Assembly: GCA_964510785.1 (NCBI GenBank)
Contig: CAZECM010000012.1
Location: forward strand, 1 to 64,000
Reading direction: 5' to 3'
Source of the DNA: JAAYZM01 sp964510785
Lineage (GTDB): Bacteria; Actinomycetota; Actinomycetes; Actinomycetales; Cellulomonadaceae
DNA length: 64,000 bases
Shown piece after piece: positions 34,461 through 42,858 of this stretch. The position numbers were made by a program, and so were the translations under genes. How positions within the stretch are numbered: position 1 is the first letter of the stretch; each line of letters starts with the position of its first letter. Under the pieces are notes generated by a model. The model was not told the DNA's origin. It did no database searches and saw only the letters and a list, made by a program, of their open reading frames with translations.

Positions 34461-36740
34461 CTACTGCTGTGAGCGCGCCTCGACCTCGGCGAGGAGGGCG
34501 GCGAGCGTGGCGCGGTCGAAGCCCGGGATGCCGAAGGTCGCGAGCGTCTGCGCCTGCGACTCCATGAGGAAGAAGTTCAGCTGCGGGTCGTCGATCGGGA
34601 TCGGCGAGCTCTCGAGGAACGGCTTGACGAGCGGCCCCGCGATCGGGTGCCGGTAGAAGTCCCCGAACGAGGACTCCACCGTGAGCGGGAGCGTGAGGTC
34701 CTCGCCCTCGACGTCGACGACGGCGGTCCCCCGCAGGTCGCGCGAGGACGCACCGACGGCGATCTCGAACACGCCGCCCTCGACGGCCCAGCGGTGCAGC
34801 ACCGGGTGCCAGAACGCGAGGTCGCGCCCCGTCAGCGTCCAGGACACCTCGCGCGACTCCCCGGGTTCGAGCCGCACCTTCGTGAACGCCTTGAGCTCCC
34901 GCTCGGGCCGTTGCACGCTCGCCACGGGGTCGCTCACGTACACCTGCACCACCTCGGAGCCGGCCCGCGCGCCGGTGTTGGTCACGGTCACGGTCACCTC
35001 GACCTCGGTCGCCGCACCCGCCCCGCGCGCCTCGGCCTCGACCGAGCCGTACGTGAAGCTCGTGTACCCGAGCCCGTGGCCGAACGGGAAGGCGACGCCC
35101 AGTCCCCGCGCGTCGTACCAGCGGTAGCCCACGAGCAGCCCCTCGCCGTAGCGCACCTCGTGCGCCTCGCCGGGGAAGTTGCCGAACGCAGGGGTGTCCT
35201 CGAGTCGCAGCGGGATCGTCTCGGTGAGCCGACCGCCGGGCTCGACGGCGCCGGTCAGCACGTCCGCGATCGCCCCGCCGCCTGCCTGCCCGCCGAGCCA
35301 CACCTCGAGGATCGCCCGCACGCGGTGCGCCCACGGCATCGACACGGCCGAGCCGTTCGAGAGCACCACCACGACGCGCGGGTTGACCGCCGCGACGGCC
35401 TCGAGCAGCGCGACCTGGTTGTCGGGGAGCCCGAGCCGCGGCCGGTCGTAGCTCTCCGACTCGTCGGCGGCGGGCAGCCCGAGGAACACCAGCACGGTCC
35501 CCGCGCCCCGGGCGAGCTCGACGGCCTCGGTGAGCAGGGCGCCGTCGTCGGCGTCGGGCCCGTCCGGGAGCGTGAACCCGGGCGCGAACGGCAGCTCGGT
35601 GCCGGCGGCCGAGCGCAACGCGTCGAGCGCGGCGTCGAGCCGCGTGGGGGAGACGAGGGAGGAGCCGGCGCCCTGGTAGCGGGGCGCGCGGGCGAACTCG
35701 CCGACGACGACGGCGCCCGCGAGCCCCTGGGCGTCGAGCGGCAGGAGGGCCCCGCCGTCGTCGGCCTCGTTCTTGAGCAGCACGCTGCCGGCGGCGGCGG
35801 CCTCGCGGGCGAGCGCGTGGTGGGCGTCGTCGTCGATCTCGACGGGGCTCGTGGCGGCGGCGTGCGTGCGCGCGACCATCTGGAGCACGCGACGCACCGC
35901 GGTGTCGAGGTCGGCCTCGGCGAGCGCTCCGGAGCGCACGGCCTCGAGCACGTCGACGTCGGTCGAGGACGCGGCGGGCATGGCCCAGTCGAGGCCGGCG
36001 GCGATCGAGGCGGACCGGTCGCGCGCGGCGCCCCAGTCGGAGACCACGAGCCCGTCGAAGCCCCAGCCGTCGCGCAGCACCTCCGTCAGGAGCCAGTGGT
36101 CCTCCGCGGCGTACGTGCCGTTGATGCGGTTGTAGGAGCACATGACGGTCCACGGCTGCCCGCCCACGACGGCGCGCTCGAAGCTCGCGAGGTAGATCTC
36201 GCGCAGGGTGCGCTCGTCGATCTGGGCGGAGACCCGCATGCGGTCGGTCTCCTGGTTGTTGGCCGCGTAGTGCTTGAGCGACGTGCCGATGCCCTGGGCC
36301 TGGACGCCGCGGATGAACGCGGCAGCGGCGTCGCCGGAGAGGACCGGGTCCTCGGAGAAGTACTCGAAGTTGCGCCCGCACAGCGGGTGACGCTTGATGT
36401 TCGCGCCGGGCCCGAGCAGGACGGCGACCTGGTGGGCGCGGGACTCGAGCCCGAGGGCGGCGCCGACGCGCTCGAGGAGGCTGAGGTCCCACGTCGACCC
36501 GAGCGCGGCCGCCGTGGGGAAGCACGTGGCGGGCTCCGCGGCGGAGAGGTCGAAGCTCGCGGACGGTAGGGCCTTGCGCACGCCGTGCGGCCCGTCTGTG
36601 ACCGTGATCTCGGGGATGCCGAGCCGCCCGATGGGAGCGCTCTCCCACGCCGTGGCACCCGTGGTGAGCGCGACCTTCTCCTCGAGCGTGAGCTCGGAGA
36701 CGAGGTGATCGAGGTCGGGGGAGAAGTCAGCGGTCGTCAC
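34461..36740 (-). CDS. GH3 family beta-glucosidase-like enzyme
   Basis: A 759-residue intracellular glycoside hydrolase (no signal peptide). The TIM-barrel domain has TDGPHGVRK, CFPTAAALGSTWD, KRHPLCGRNFEYFSEDP and KHYAANNQE, with the nucleophile aspartate in VVSDWGA (about 236). The second domain (about 300-570) holds LLKNE and GLPAADESESYDRP; a C-terminal fibronectin III-like domain spans about 590-690. Most such enzymes release beta-glucose or related sugars from short oligosaccharides brought in by transport. The GTG at 36740 is used. It converges on the DUF6541-like gene with 21 bases between stops, so the two are independent. Confidence 0.93.
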   Translation of the reverse strand: MTTADFSPDLDHLVSELTLEEKVALTTGATAWESAPIGRLGIPEITVTDGPHGVRKALPSASFDLSAAEPATCFPTAAALGSTWDLSLLERVGAALGLESRAHQVAVLLGPGANIKRHPLCGRNFEYFSEDPVLSGDAAAAFIRGVQAQGIGTSLKHYAANNQETDRMRVSAQIDERTLREIYLASFERAVVGGQPWTVMCSYNRINGTYAAEDHWLLTEVLRDGWGFDGLVVSDWGAARDRSASIAAGLDWAMPAASSTDVDVLEAVRSGALAEADLDTAVRRVLQMVARTHAAATSPVEIDDDAHHALAREAAAAGSVLLKNEADDGGALLPLDAQGLAGAVVVGEFARAPRYQGAGSSLVSPTRLDAALDALRSAAGTELPFAPGFTLPDGPDADDGALLTEAVELARGAGTVLVFLGLPAADESESYDRPRLGLPDNQVALLEAVAAVNPRVVVVLSNGSAVSMPWAHRVRAILEVWLGGQAGGGAIADVLTGAVEPGGRLTETIPLRLEDTPAFGNFPGEAHEVRYGEGLLVGYRWYDARGLGVAFPFGHGLGYTSFTYGSVEAEARGAGAATEVEVTVTVTNTGARAGSEVVQVYVSDPVASVQRPERELKAFTKVRLEPGESREVSWTLTGRDLAFWHPVLHRWAVEGGVFEIAVGASSRDLRGTAVVDVEGEDLTLPLTVESSFGDFYRHPIAGPLVKPFLESSPIPIDDPQLNFFLMESQAQTLATFGIPGFDRATLAALLAEVEARSQQ

Positions 36741-36881
36741 GATCGGTCCGTCCTTCGGTTCGCGTGGTGGCGGACGACGTCGTCCGCTGGCGCCACGCTA
36801 TCTGGCGGTCCGAGGTGGTGGGGGCAGTTCTCGGCCCCGCAGCGGCTCGTGGCTGCTGCGGGGCCGGGAGGAACCGCGGTG

Positions 36882-37751
36882 CTACAGGTTGATGAACACC
36901 GGGTTGGACTGCCAGATCTTGCGCACCTGGATGGTCTTGCCGGGGCGCGGGGCGTCGATCTGCTTGTTGCCGCCCAGGTAGATGCCCACGTGGCCGGGGG
37001 ACCAGATGATGTCGCCCACCTTGGCGTTCTTGCGCGAGACGACCTTGCCGTCGTGGCGCTGCGCGGACGAGCTGCGCGAGAGGTTCGCGATGCCCGCCTT
37101 CTTGTAGACGTGGCGCACGAAGCCTGCGCAGTCGAAGCCCGACCGGGGGCTCGAGCCGCCGTAGCGGTAGCGCACACCGACGTACTTGAGGGCCTCGGCC
37201 TTGATGGCCGCGCTCTGGGAGACGACCTTGACGCGCACGGTCCGCGAGGTGCCGATGAGTCGGTCGCCCCCGGTCGTCCCGGCCGTCTGGACGGCGGTGG
37301 CGCTCGGGTGGAAGGTGACCTTGATCTTCTTCGTGCCCTTGCTCAGGCCCTTAGGCAGCGTGTAGGTCGTCTTGCCCTTCTTGAGGGTCTTGGTCTTGAC
37401 GAGCTTCTTGCCGATCCGGATCTCGACCTTGCCGGCGATCGCCTTGCCCTTGAGCTTGGCGCGAATCGTGAGCTTGACGCGCGTCTCACCCTTGACCTGC
37501 TGGGTGTCGGAGCGCGTGACCGTGAGCTTGGGCTTGGTGGTCCGAGACGTCTTGGCCGTCTTGGCAGGGGCCGTCACGAGGGTCTGGGTAGCCGCGGTAG
37601 CGGCGGCTGGGGCTGTCGTCACGGGGGCCGCGTTGGCGACCGTCGGGACGGTGAGCGCCAGGGTGGTGGCGGCTACGAGGGCCAGGGACGTGCGACGGAC
37701 CCGATTCTTGCGAATCTGGGCACGCTCGTGCAGAGCGGAGCTCTTCATCAT
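36882..37751 (-). CDS. Exported NlpC/P60 cell-wall hydrolase with Ig-like domain
   Basis: A 289-residue secreted peptidoglycan endopeptidase. A signal peptide (cleavage near ANA-AP, about residue 42) is followed by an Ala/Thr linker and a Lys-rich Ig-like domain (about 75-165, GKVEIRIGKKLVKTKTL). The C-terminal NlpC/P60 domain (about 180-289) has the catalytic cysteine in GFDCAGFVRHVY and the histidine in PGHVGIYLG. It should cleave D-Glu-mDAP/Lys type bonds in stem peptides. ATG 37751 follows CGAGG by 9 bases; ATG 37748 is next to it. A cyclic-di-AMP riboswitch occupies the leader. The Ig-like module resembles those of the NHL proteins at 45556, 58494 and 60710. Confidence 0.93.
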   Translation of the reverse strand: MMKSSALHERAQIRKNRVRRTSLALVAATTLALTVPTVANAAPVTTAPAAATAATQTLVTAPAKTAKTSRTTKPKLTVTRSDTQQVKGETRVKLTIRAKLKGKAIAGKVEIRIGKKLVKTKTLKKGKTTYTLPKGLSKGTKKIKVTFHPSATAVQTAGTTGGDRLIGTSRTVRVKVVSQSAAIKAEALKYVGVRYRYGGSSPRSGFDCAGFVRHVYKKAGIANLSRSSSAQRHDGKVVSRKNAKVGDIIWSPGHVGIYLGGNKQIDAPRPGKTIQVRKIWQSNPVFINL

Positions 37752-37768
37752 GGAAGTACCTCGGAGAG

Positions 37769-37930
37769 CGCCTACGGGGTGAGCTGTCGGATTCGGAGCG
37801 AGGTAGCCCCGGCCGATCCCTGGGAGGACCGGCTTCACCCCTAGGACGCGTGTGCGCCCGGAGTTGGGTCCCCCGTCACTGCCATCGGGTAAGGAAACCG
37901 GGGCGGTGGCAGTGCTCGGCGGTCCGACCC
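37769..37930 (-). promoter_or_regulatory. Cyclic-di-AMP riboswitch (ydaO-yuaA class)
   Basis: Read on the minus strand, the leader of the NlpC/P60 gene carries the conserved blocks of this class: GGGGTGAAGCCGGTCC near 37838-37823, GGGGCTACCTCGCTCCGAA near 37809-37791, and CCGACAGCTCACCCCGTAGGCG ending at 37769. An 8-bp stem CACTGCCA/TGGCAGTG (37915-37882) forms one helix. It ends 18 bases before the start codon, so it could act on termination or translation. In actinobacteria this class commonly controls wall hydrolases such as RpfA and NlpC/P60, and high c-di-AMP usually turns expression off. The 5' limit is approximate; 37931-38179 shows nothing further. Confidence 0.88.
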
Positions 37931-38179
37931 GGGCCGAGTCGAGGAGGGTTGACCCGGCGAAAAGACGTTAAGCGCGCGGGGCCCGATTGTCACGGTGAGG
38001 TCACGACTTCACGGGATCTTCACGAGTCGGCTCCGCAATGGCGACGTTTCCTGTGATGGTGGTCACGGTTTCGGGGCGAAGCGGACACCGTCCGACGGCG
38101 GGCACCCGCGCCGCGAGCTCCGTGTCCGACGACGGCGCCCGCCACGCGCCGTCGTATCCCGACCTGCCAGAGTGGACCG

Positions 38180-39235
38180 GTGACCCACACCCTCACCCTT
38201 CCCGCACCGCGCCAACCCGACCCCGCGGACGCGCCCGCCCTGCGATGGGGCGTCCTCGCCCCGGGCTGGATCGCTTCGAACTTCGCCCGCGCGCTGCATG
38301 CTCATACCTCCCAGCGCATCGTCGCCGTCGGCTCGCGCACGGCCGCCCGCGCCGAGGAGTTCGCGGCGCGGTTCGAGACCCCGCGCGCGTACGACAGCTA
38401 CGGGGGTGTGCTCGCGGACCCGGCGGTCGACGTCGTCTACGTGGCCTCCCCGCACTCCGAGCACCGCACCCAGGCGCTCGCCGCGATCGCCGCGGGCAAG
38501 CACGTGCTCGTCGAGAAGGCGTTCACGCGCAACGCCGCCGAGGCCCGCGAGGTGAGCGCAGCGGCGCGCGCGGCCGGCGTCTTCGTCATGGAGGCGATGT
38601 GGTCGCGGTACCTGCCGCACACCGACGTGCTGCGCCAGCTGCTCGACGACGGTGCCCTCGGGGACGTCCACCGTGTCGAGGCGGACTTCGGCTCCCGGGC
38701 GGACGTCGGCCCCGAGCACCGCCTGCTCGACCCCGCCCTCGGCGGGGGCGTGCTGCTCGACCTCGGCGTGTACCCGCTCGCGTTCGCCTCGTTCGTGGCG
38801 CGCCACGCCGGTGCCGGACCGCTCCCGGTCGCCGAAGGGCTCCAGGTCGCCGGGGAGCTCGCCGTGACCGGCGTGGACGCACAGGTCTCGGTGCAGCTCG
38901 CCGTCGGCGGCCTGCACGCCTCGCTCTTCACGACGATGCTCGCCGAGACGCCGCAGACCGCCGTCGTCGCCGGGTCGCGGGCGCGCGTCACCCTCGGGCG
39001 CAAGTTCTTCGTCCCCGGCTCGCTCACGCTCACGCGCGGTGGGGAGTCGGTGACGTGGGACGAGAACCGGATCGGGGACCTCGACGGGCTGGCCTTCCAG
39101 GCTGCCGCGCTCGCCCGCTACGTGGCCGAGGGGCGCACCGAGTCCCCGCTGCAACCGCTCGACGAGACGATCGCGATCCTCGAGACCGCCGACGCGATCC
39201 GCGCCGCGATCGGAGTCCGCTACCCCGGCGAGTGA
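38180..39235 (+). CDS. Gfo/Idh/MocA-family oxidoreductase, dihydrodiol dehydrogenase-like
   Basis: A 351-residue NAD(P)-dependent dehydrogenase starting at GTG 38180. It has RWGVLAPGWIASNFARAL (Rossmann, about 22-39), VYVASPHSEH, the family EKP position as VEKAFTRN (Pro replaced by Ala, near 108), and EAMWSRYLPH, which is typical of the dimeric dihydrodiol/xylose dehydrogenase branch where the tyrosine is catalytic. The C-terminal domain keeps DLGVYPLAF. The gene is single, running away from the riboswitch, and converges on the septum-formation gene with one base between stops. Substrate unknown; sugars or diols are likely. Confidence 0.87.
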   Translation: MTHTLTLPAPRQPDPADAPALRWGVLAPGWIASNFARALHAHTSQRIVAVGSRTAARAEEFAARFETPRAYDSYGGVLADPAVDVVYVASPHSEHRTQALAAIAAGKHVLVEKAFTRNAAEAREVSAAARAAGVFVMEAMWSRYLPHTDVLRQLLDDGALGDVHRVEADFGSRADVGPEHRLLDPALGGGVLLDLGVYPLAFASFVARHAGAGPLPVAEGLQVAGELAVTGVDAQVSVQLAVGGLHASLFTTMLAETPQTAVVAGSRARVTLGRKFFVPGSLTLTRGGESVTWDENRIGDLDGLAFQAAALARYVAEGRTESPLQPLDETIAILETADAIRAAIGVRYPGE

Positions 39236-39236
39236 G

Positions 39237-39797
39237 TCAGATGGTGAGGGTCCCCGGGGCGAAGAGGGAGTCGGTCGCGGGGGCGGGGAGGACGGCGAGG
39301 CACAGTCCCGTGCGGTCGCCGCGCTGCCACGAGGACGGCGTCGGCGCCCACGTCACGGCCGTCACGCCGGCCGCCTCGAGCTCGGCCGTGAGCTGGCACG
39401 CGCCGGCCACCCGGCTGTGCGCGGCGGCCTGTCCCGGCCAGACCGCGTCGGCCATGAACGCGTACTGCGAGTAGACCTGCGCGATGTGCTCGTCCGAGCA
39501 CGGCACCACGCGCACGGTCGTGACGTTGCCGTCGTCGGGCAGCTCCGCGACGCAGTTGCCCGTGACGAGCTGGACGGCCGCGACGTTGCGCGGAGCGCCG
39601 ACGTCGGGCCCGATCGGCGCGGCCAGCCGGTTGTTCATCACGAGCCCCAGCCACGCGGCCCCGCCACCGAGCAGCAGCATCGCGGCCACCACGACGGCGC
39701 CGACGATCCGCACCCTGCGCTGGTTGCGCCGCGGTGCGGGCTCCCAGGTCCCGGCCTGGAACGCCTCGGCGGGGTACTCGTAGTCGTCGTGGCTCAT
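39237..39797 (-). CDS. Septum-formation family membrane protein
   Basis: A 186-residue protein with a cytoplasmic N-terminus, one membrane helix (about 30-53) and an extracellular domain. That domain has the pattern GNCVAELP, VPCSDEHIAQVY, C in GACQLT and TGLCLAVLP, which fits the actinobacterial septum-formation domain (four cysteines, likely two disulfides). The domain name comes from a mycobacterial septum protein; its molecular role is poorly known. Its start lies 10 bases before the end of xthA, with both on the minus strand, so co-transcription after xthA is likely. Confidence 0.82.
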   Translation of the reverse strand: MSHDDYEYPAEAFQAGTWEPAPRRNQRRVRIVGAVVVAAMLLLGGGAAWLGLVMNNRLAAPIGPDVGAPRNVAAVQLVTGNCVAELPDDGNVTTVRVVPCSDEHIAQVYSQYAFMADAVWPGQAAAHSRVAGACQLTAELEAAGVTAVTWAPTPSSWQRGDRTGLCLAVLPAPATDSLFAPGTLTI

Positions 39798-39807
39798 GGG
39801 CGCCGCC

Positions 39808-40602
39808 TCAGTCCGCGAGCTCGAGGATCACGGGCACGTGGTCGGAGGCGCCCTTGCCCTTGCGTTCGTCCCGGTCGATCTCCACACCCGTGGTGCGCGC
39901 GGTCAGTGCGGGGCTCGTGTACGCGAAGTCGATGCGCAGGCCTTCGTTCCTGGGGAAGCGCAGCTGCTGGTAGTCCCAGTACGTGTAGCGGCGCTCGTCG
40001 GGGATGAACTGGCGCGAGACCTCGGTGTAGCCGGCCTCGGCGAACGAGGTGAAGGCAGCACGCTCGGGCGCGGAGACGTGGGTCTGGCCCTCGAACACCG
40101 CCACGTCCCACACGTCCGTGTCGAGCGGGGCCACGTTCCAGTCACCGAGCAGGGCGACCTGGGCCGTGGGGTCCACCTCGAGCCAGCCGACGGCGTTGAC
40201 GCGGAGCTGCTCGAGCCACGCGAGCTTGTACGCGTAGTGCGGGTCGTCGAGCCCGCGGCCGTGGGGCACGTACAGGCTCCAGACGTCGACGCCGGCGCAC
40301 CTCGCCCCGAGCGCCCGCGCCTCGACGACGGGCTCCTCGGCGCCGAAGGACGGCTGGCCCGCGAACCCCTCGCGCACGTCGTCGAGCCCCACCCGGGAGG
40401 CGATCGCGACACCGTTCCACTGGTTGAGTCCCCACGCAGCCACCTCGTAGCCCGCGGCCTCGAACGCGGCGAAGGGAAACTGCTCGGGCTTGCACTTCGT
40501 CTCCTGCAGGGCAAGGACGTCGACGTCCGCCCGCTCGAGGAAGCCCACGGCGCGGTCCACCCGCGCCCGGATCGAGTTGATGTTCCACGTTGCGATGCGC
40601 AC
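39808..40602 (-). CDS. xthA: Exodeoxyribonuclease III / AP endonuclease
   Basis: A 264-residue enzyme of the XthA/exonuclease III family that nicks abasic sites in base excision repair. It shows the whole set of motifs: RIATWNINSIRAR at the start (catalytic Asn), LALQETK with the metal-binding Glu, SLYVPHGRG, LLGDWNVAP (Asp/Asn pair), DFAYTS and the C-terminal GASDHVPV with the catalytic Asp-His. Length is normal. It opens a minus-strand pair with the septum-formation gene and is divergent from the SDR gene. Confidence 0.96.
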   Translation of the reverse strand: MRIATWNINSIRARVDRAVGFLERADVDVLALQETKCKPEQFPFAAFEAAGYEVAAWGLNQWNGVAIASRVGLDDVREGFAGQPSFGAEEPVVEARALGARCAGVDVWSLYVPHGRGLDDPHYAYKLAWLEQLRVNAVGWLEVDPTAQVALLGDWNVAPLDTDVWDVAVFEGQTHVSAPERAAFTSFAEAGYTEVSRQFIPDERRYTYWDYQQLRFPRNEGLRIDFAYTSPALTARTTGVEIDRDERKGKGASDHVPVILELAD

Positions 40603-40715
40603 ATCCGCACGCTACCCGCCCGCCGCCCGGTGCGGTGGCCGACGGCGGGGAGCTTGGTGGGCGGATCAGCGCCGCGTGGGACGGACGGCACCTCACCGCT
40701 GCGAGCTTCGCCAAC

Positions 40716-40721
40716 TAGGCT
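40716..40721 (+). promoter_or_regulatory. -10 box TAGGCT for a leaderless transcript
   Basis: TAGGCT fits TANNNT and ends 6 bases before ATG 40728, with no ribosome-binding site between them. Confidence 0.42.
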
Positions 40722-40727
40722 CGAGGC

Positions 40728-41537
40728 ATGGCCACCGCACTGATCACCGGCGCGAGCGCCGGGCTGGGACTCGAGTTCGCCTGGCAGCTCGCGACCGCGC
40801 GCCACGACGTCGTCCTGGTCGCGCGTGACGTCGAGCGACTGGAGCGCCTCGCGACGCAGCTCAACGCCGCCGCCGGTGTGCGCGCCGAGGTGCTGCCCGC
40901 CGACCTCACGGTGCGCGAGGACGTGGAGCGGGTCGCCGAGCGGCTGCGCGCCACGGAGCGCCCCGTCGGCCTGCTCGTCAACAACGCGGGGCTCGGCTCG
41001 AGCTCGCGGTTCCTCGAGGCCGACGTCACGGCTGAGGAGGCCGCGCTCGACGTCATGGTCCGCGCCGTGCTCGTGCTGTCCCACGCCGCCGCGAACGCGA
41101 TGGTGACCCGGGGCCGCGGCGCGATCCTCAACGTCTCCTCGATGGCTGCGCTGCTCGCATCCGGCCCGTACTCCGCGCACAAGGCGTGGGTGCGGACGTT
41201 CACCGAGGGCCTCGCCGTCGAGCTGCGCGGCACGGGCGTGACGGCCACCGTGCTGCAGCCGGGCTTCGTCCACACCGAGTTCCACGAGCGCGGCGGCATC
41301 GACATGTCCTCGCTGCCCTCGATCGCATGGCTCAACGCGGACGACGTGGTCGCCGCCGCCCTCGCCGACGTGCGCCGTGGCCTCGTCATCTCGACCCCCT
41401 CGCTGCGCTACCAGCTCGCCGCCGGGGTGGCGCGCGCACTGCCGCGCTCCGCCGTCCGGGCGCTCGGCAACTACCGCGAGCGGCTCGCCGACGGTCCCGA
41501 CGGCGGCGAGACACCCGACGCCGACGACGGCGAGTAG
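40728..41537 (+). CDS. Short-chain dehydrogenase/reductase
   Basis: A 269-residue classical SDR. It has the cofactor motif TGASAGLGLEFA (about 7-18), ARDVERL with an arginine favouring NADPH, NNAGLG (about 88-93), the catalytic Ser in LNVSSMA and the YSAHK active-site Tyr/Lys (about 150-154), followed by QPGFVHTEF. It belongs to the DltE-like group of broad reductases; substrate unknown. The last residues are Asp/Gly rich (GPDGGETPDADDGE). It lies 30 bases before pyrE, which has its own promoter box inside that gap. Confidence 0.9.
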   Translation: MATALITGASAGLGLEFAWQLATARHDVVLVARDVERLERLATQLNAAAGVRAEVLPADLTVREDVERVAERLRATERPVGLLVNNAGLGSSSRFLEADVTAEEAALDVMVRAVLVLSHAAANAMVTRGRGAILNVSSMAALLASGPYSAHKAWVRTFTEGLAVELRGTGVTATVLQPGFVHTEFHERGGIDMSSLPSIAWLNADDVVAAALADVRRGLVISTPSLRYQLAAGVARALPRSAVRALGNYRERLADGPDGGETPDADDGE

Positions 41538-41554
41538 CTCGCCCCGTCCCCCGC

Positions 41555-41560
41555 TACCCT
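41555..41560 (+). promoter_or_regulatory. -10 box TACCCT for leaderless pyrE
   Basis: TACCCT ends 7 bases before the GTG start of pyrE at 41568, giving a leaderless transcript as at 17373 and 40716. Confidence 0.42.
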
Positions 41561-41567
41561 GTGGGTC

Positions 41568-42143
41568 GTGACTGACGCCGCCTTCTCACCGACGCCGCGC
41601 GAGCAGCTGCTCGCCCTGATCCGCGAGCTCGCCGTGGTGCACGGCCGAGTGACCCTGTCCTCGGGCAAGGAGGCCGACTACTACGTCGACCTGCGCCGCA
41701 TCACGCTGCACCACCGCGCGGCTCCCCTCGTGGGGCACGTGCTGCTCGACCTCCTCGAGGAGGTGGGGCTCGGTGCGGGCGAGGTGGACGCCGTCGGCGG
41801 ACTGACGCTCGGTGCGGACCCCGTCGCGACCGCCCTGCTGCACGCGGCCGCGTCGCGCGGGCAGGATCTCGACGCGTTCGTCGTGCGCAAGGAGGGCAAG
41901 GCCCACGGGCTGCAGCGCCGCATCGAGGGGCCCGACGTCGCGGGACGGCGCGTCGTGGCAGTCGAGGACACGTCGACGACGGGCGGCTCCGTGCTCGCCG
42001 CCGTCGAGGCGCTGCGCGAGGCTGGTGCCGAGGTGGCCGGCGTGGCCGTCATCGTCGACCGGGACACGGGCGCGCGCGAGGTGATCGAGGCCGAGGGTCT
42101 GAGCTACCACGCCGTCTTCTCGCTCGGAGACCTGGGACTCTAG
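41568..42143 (+). CDS. pyrE: Orotate phosphoribosyltransferase
   Basis: A 191-residue enzyme joining orotate and PRPP to make OMP in pyrimidine synthesis. It shows SSGKEADYYVDLRRITL (orotate-binding start), GGLTLGADPVA, FVVRKEGKAHGLQRRIEG with the catalytic loop lysine and histidine, and the PRPP motif VVAVEDTSTTGGS. GTG 41568 is the start; TACCCT lies 7 bases upstream. It is followed after 2 bases by the DUF3137-like gene, then lemA, so the three probably form one unit. Confidence 0.96.
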   Translation: MTDAAFSPTPREQLLALIRELAVVHGRVTLSSGKEADYYVDLRRITLHHRAAPLVGHVLLDLLEEVGLGAGEVDAVGGLTLGADPVATALLHAAASRGQDLDAFVVRKEGKAHGLQRRIEGPDVAGRRVVAVEDTSTTGGSVLAAVEALREAGAEVAGVAVIVDRDTGAREVIEAEGLSYHAVFSLGDLGL

Positions 42144-42145
42144 CC

Positions 42146-42856
42146 ATGGGTTCGGGGGGCTTCGAGTGGTTCTTCCTCCTGATGGTCGCCGTCGTCGTCG
42201 GCGGGATCGTCTGGGGCATCTACGCCGGGCGCAAGAAGCGTGAACGGCTCGCGGCCTTCGCGGCGTCGATCGGGTGGACCTACCAGGCGAGCGCACCGCA
42301 GCTCGTGGGTCGCTGGCGCGGCCAGCCGTTCAACATCGGCAGCTCCAAGCAGGCCTCGCACCTGCTGACGGGCGACTACCGGGGCAGGACCGCCGCAACC
42401 TTCGAGTACCAGTACACGACAGGCAGCGGGAAGAACCGGTCGACGACGGTCCTCACGATCACGATGCTCGCCCTGCCCACCTTCCTGCCGGACCTCGAGA
42501 TCACGAACGAGGGCCTCGGCGCCAAGCTGGCCAAGGTCTTCGGCGGCCAGGACATCCAGTTCGAGTCCGAGGAGTTCAACCGGCGCTGGCGTGTCGAGGC
42601 GGCGATGCGCAAGACGGCGCACGACATCGTGCACCCGCGGTTCATGGAGTTCATGGTGGCCGGCCCGTCAGACCCGCTGCGCTTCGAAGGGACCGACGTG
42701 TGGACGTGGCACCTCGGGGCCATCGGCACCGATCCGCTGTACGCCCGCCTGGATCGTCTCGCGCGCGCCGTCGACCTCGTCCCCCGCCACGTGTGGCAGG
42801 ACTACGGATACGATCCTCACGCGGGCGCCGGTGGCGCTCCGGAACTCAAGGGGTAA
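42146..42856 (+). CDS. Membrane-anchored protein, DUF3137-like
   Basis: A 236-residue protein with one N-terminal membrane helix (about 8-26) followed by a basic stop-transfer stretch (RKKRER) and a soluble domain predicted on the cytoplasmic side. The pattern NIGSSKQASHLLTGDYRGR, TFEYQYTTGS and FMEFMVAGPSDPLRFEG is similar to proteins found beside LemA. It starts 2 bases after pyrE and ends 2 bases before lemA, and the LemA neighbour is the main clue: such pairs are thought to work in membrane or envelope homeostasis. No catalytic residues are evident. Confidence 0.72.
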   Translation: MGSGGFEWFFLLMVAVVVGGIVWGIYAGRKKRERLAAFAASIGWTYQASAPQLVGRWRGQPFNIGSSKQASHLLTGDYRGRTAATFEYQYTTGSGKNRSTTVLTITMLALPTFLPDLEITNEGLGAKLAKVFGGQDIQFESEEFNRRWRVEAAMRKTAHDIVHPRFMEFMVAGPSDPLRFEGTDVWTWHLGAIGTDPLYARLDRLARAVDLVPRHVWQDYGYDPHAGAGGAPELKG

Positions 42857-42858
42857 CG

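Noticed and set aside
32168..34567. Long plus-strand frame overlapping the dehydrogenase end and the DUF6541-like gene
   Set aside because: Arg/Ala/Gly-rich with no family motif, while the overlapping frame encodes a clear multi-helix membrane protein.
34647..36569. Plus-strand frame antisense to the GH3 gene
   Set aside because: Low-complexity, His/Glu/Arg-rich, no domain; the GH3 frame has all catalytic motifs.
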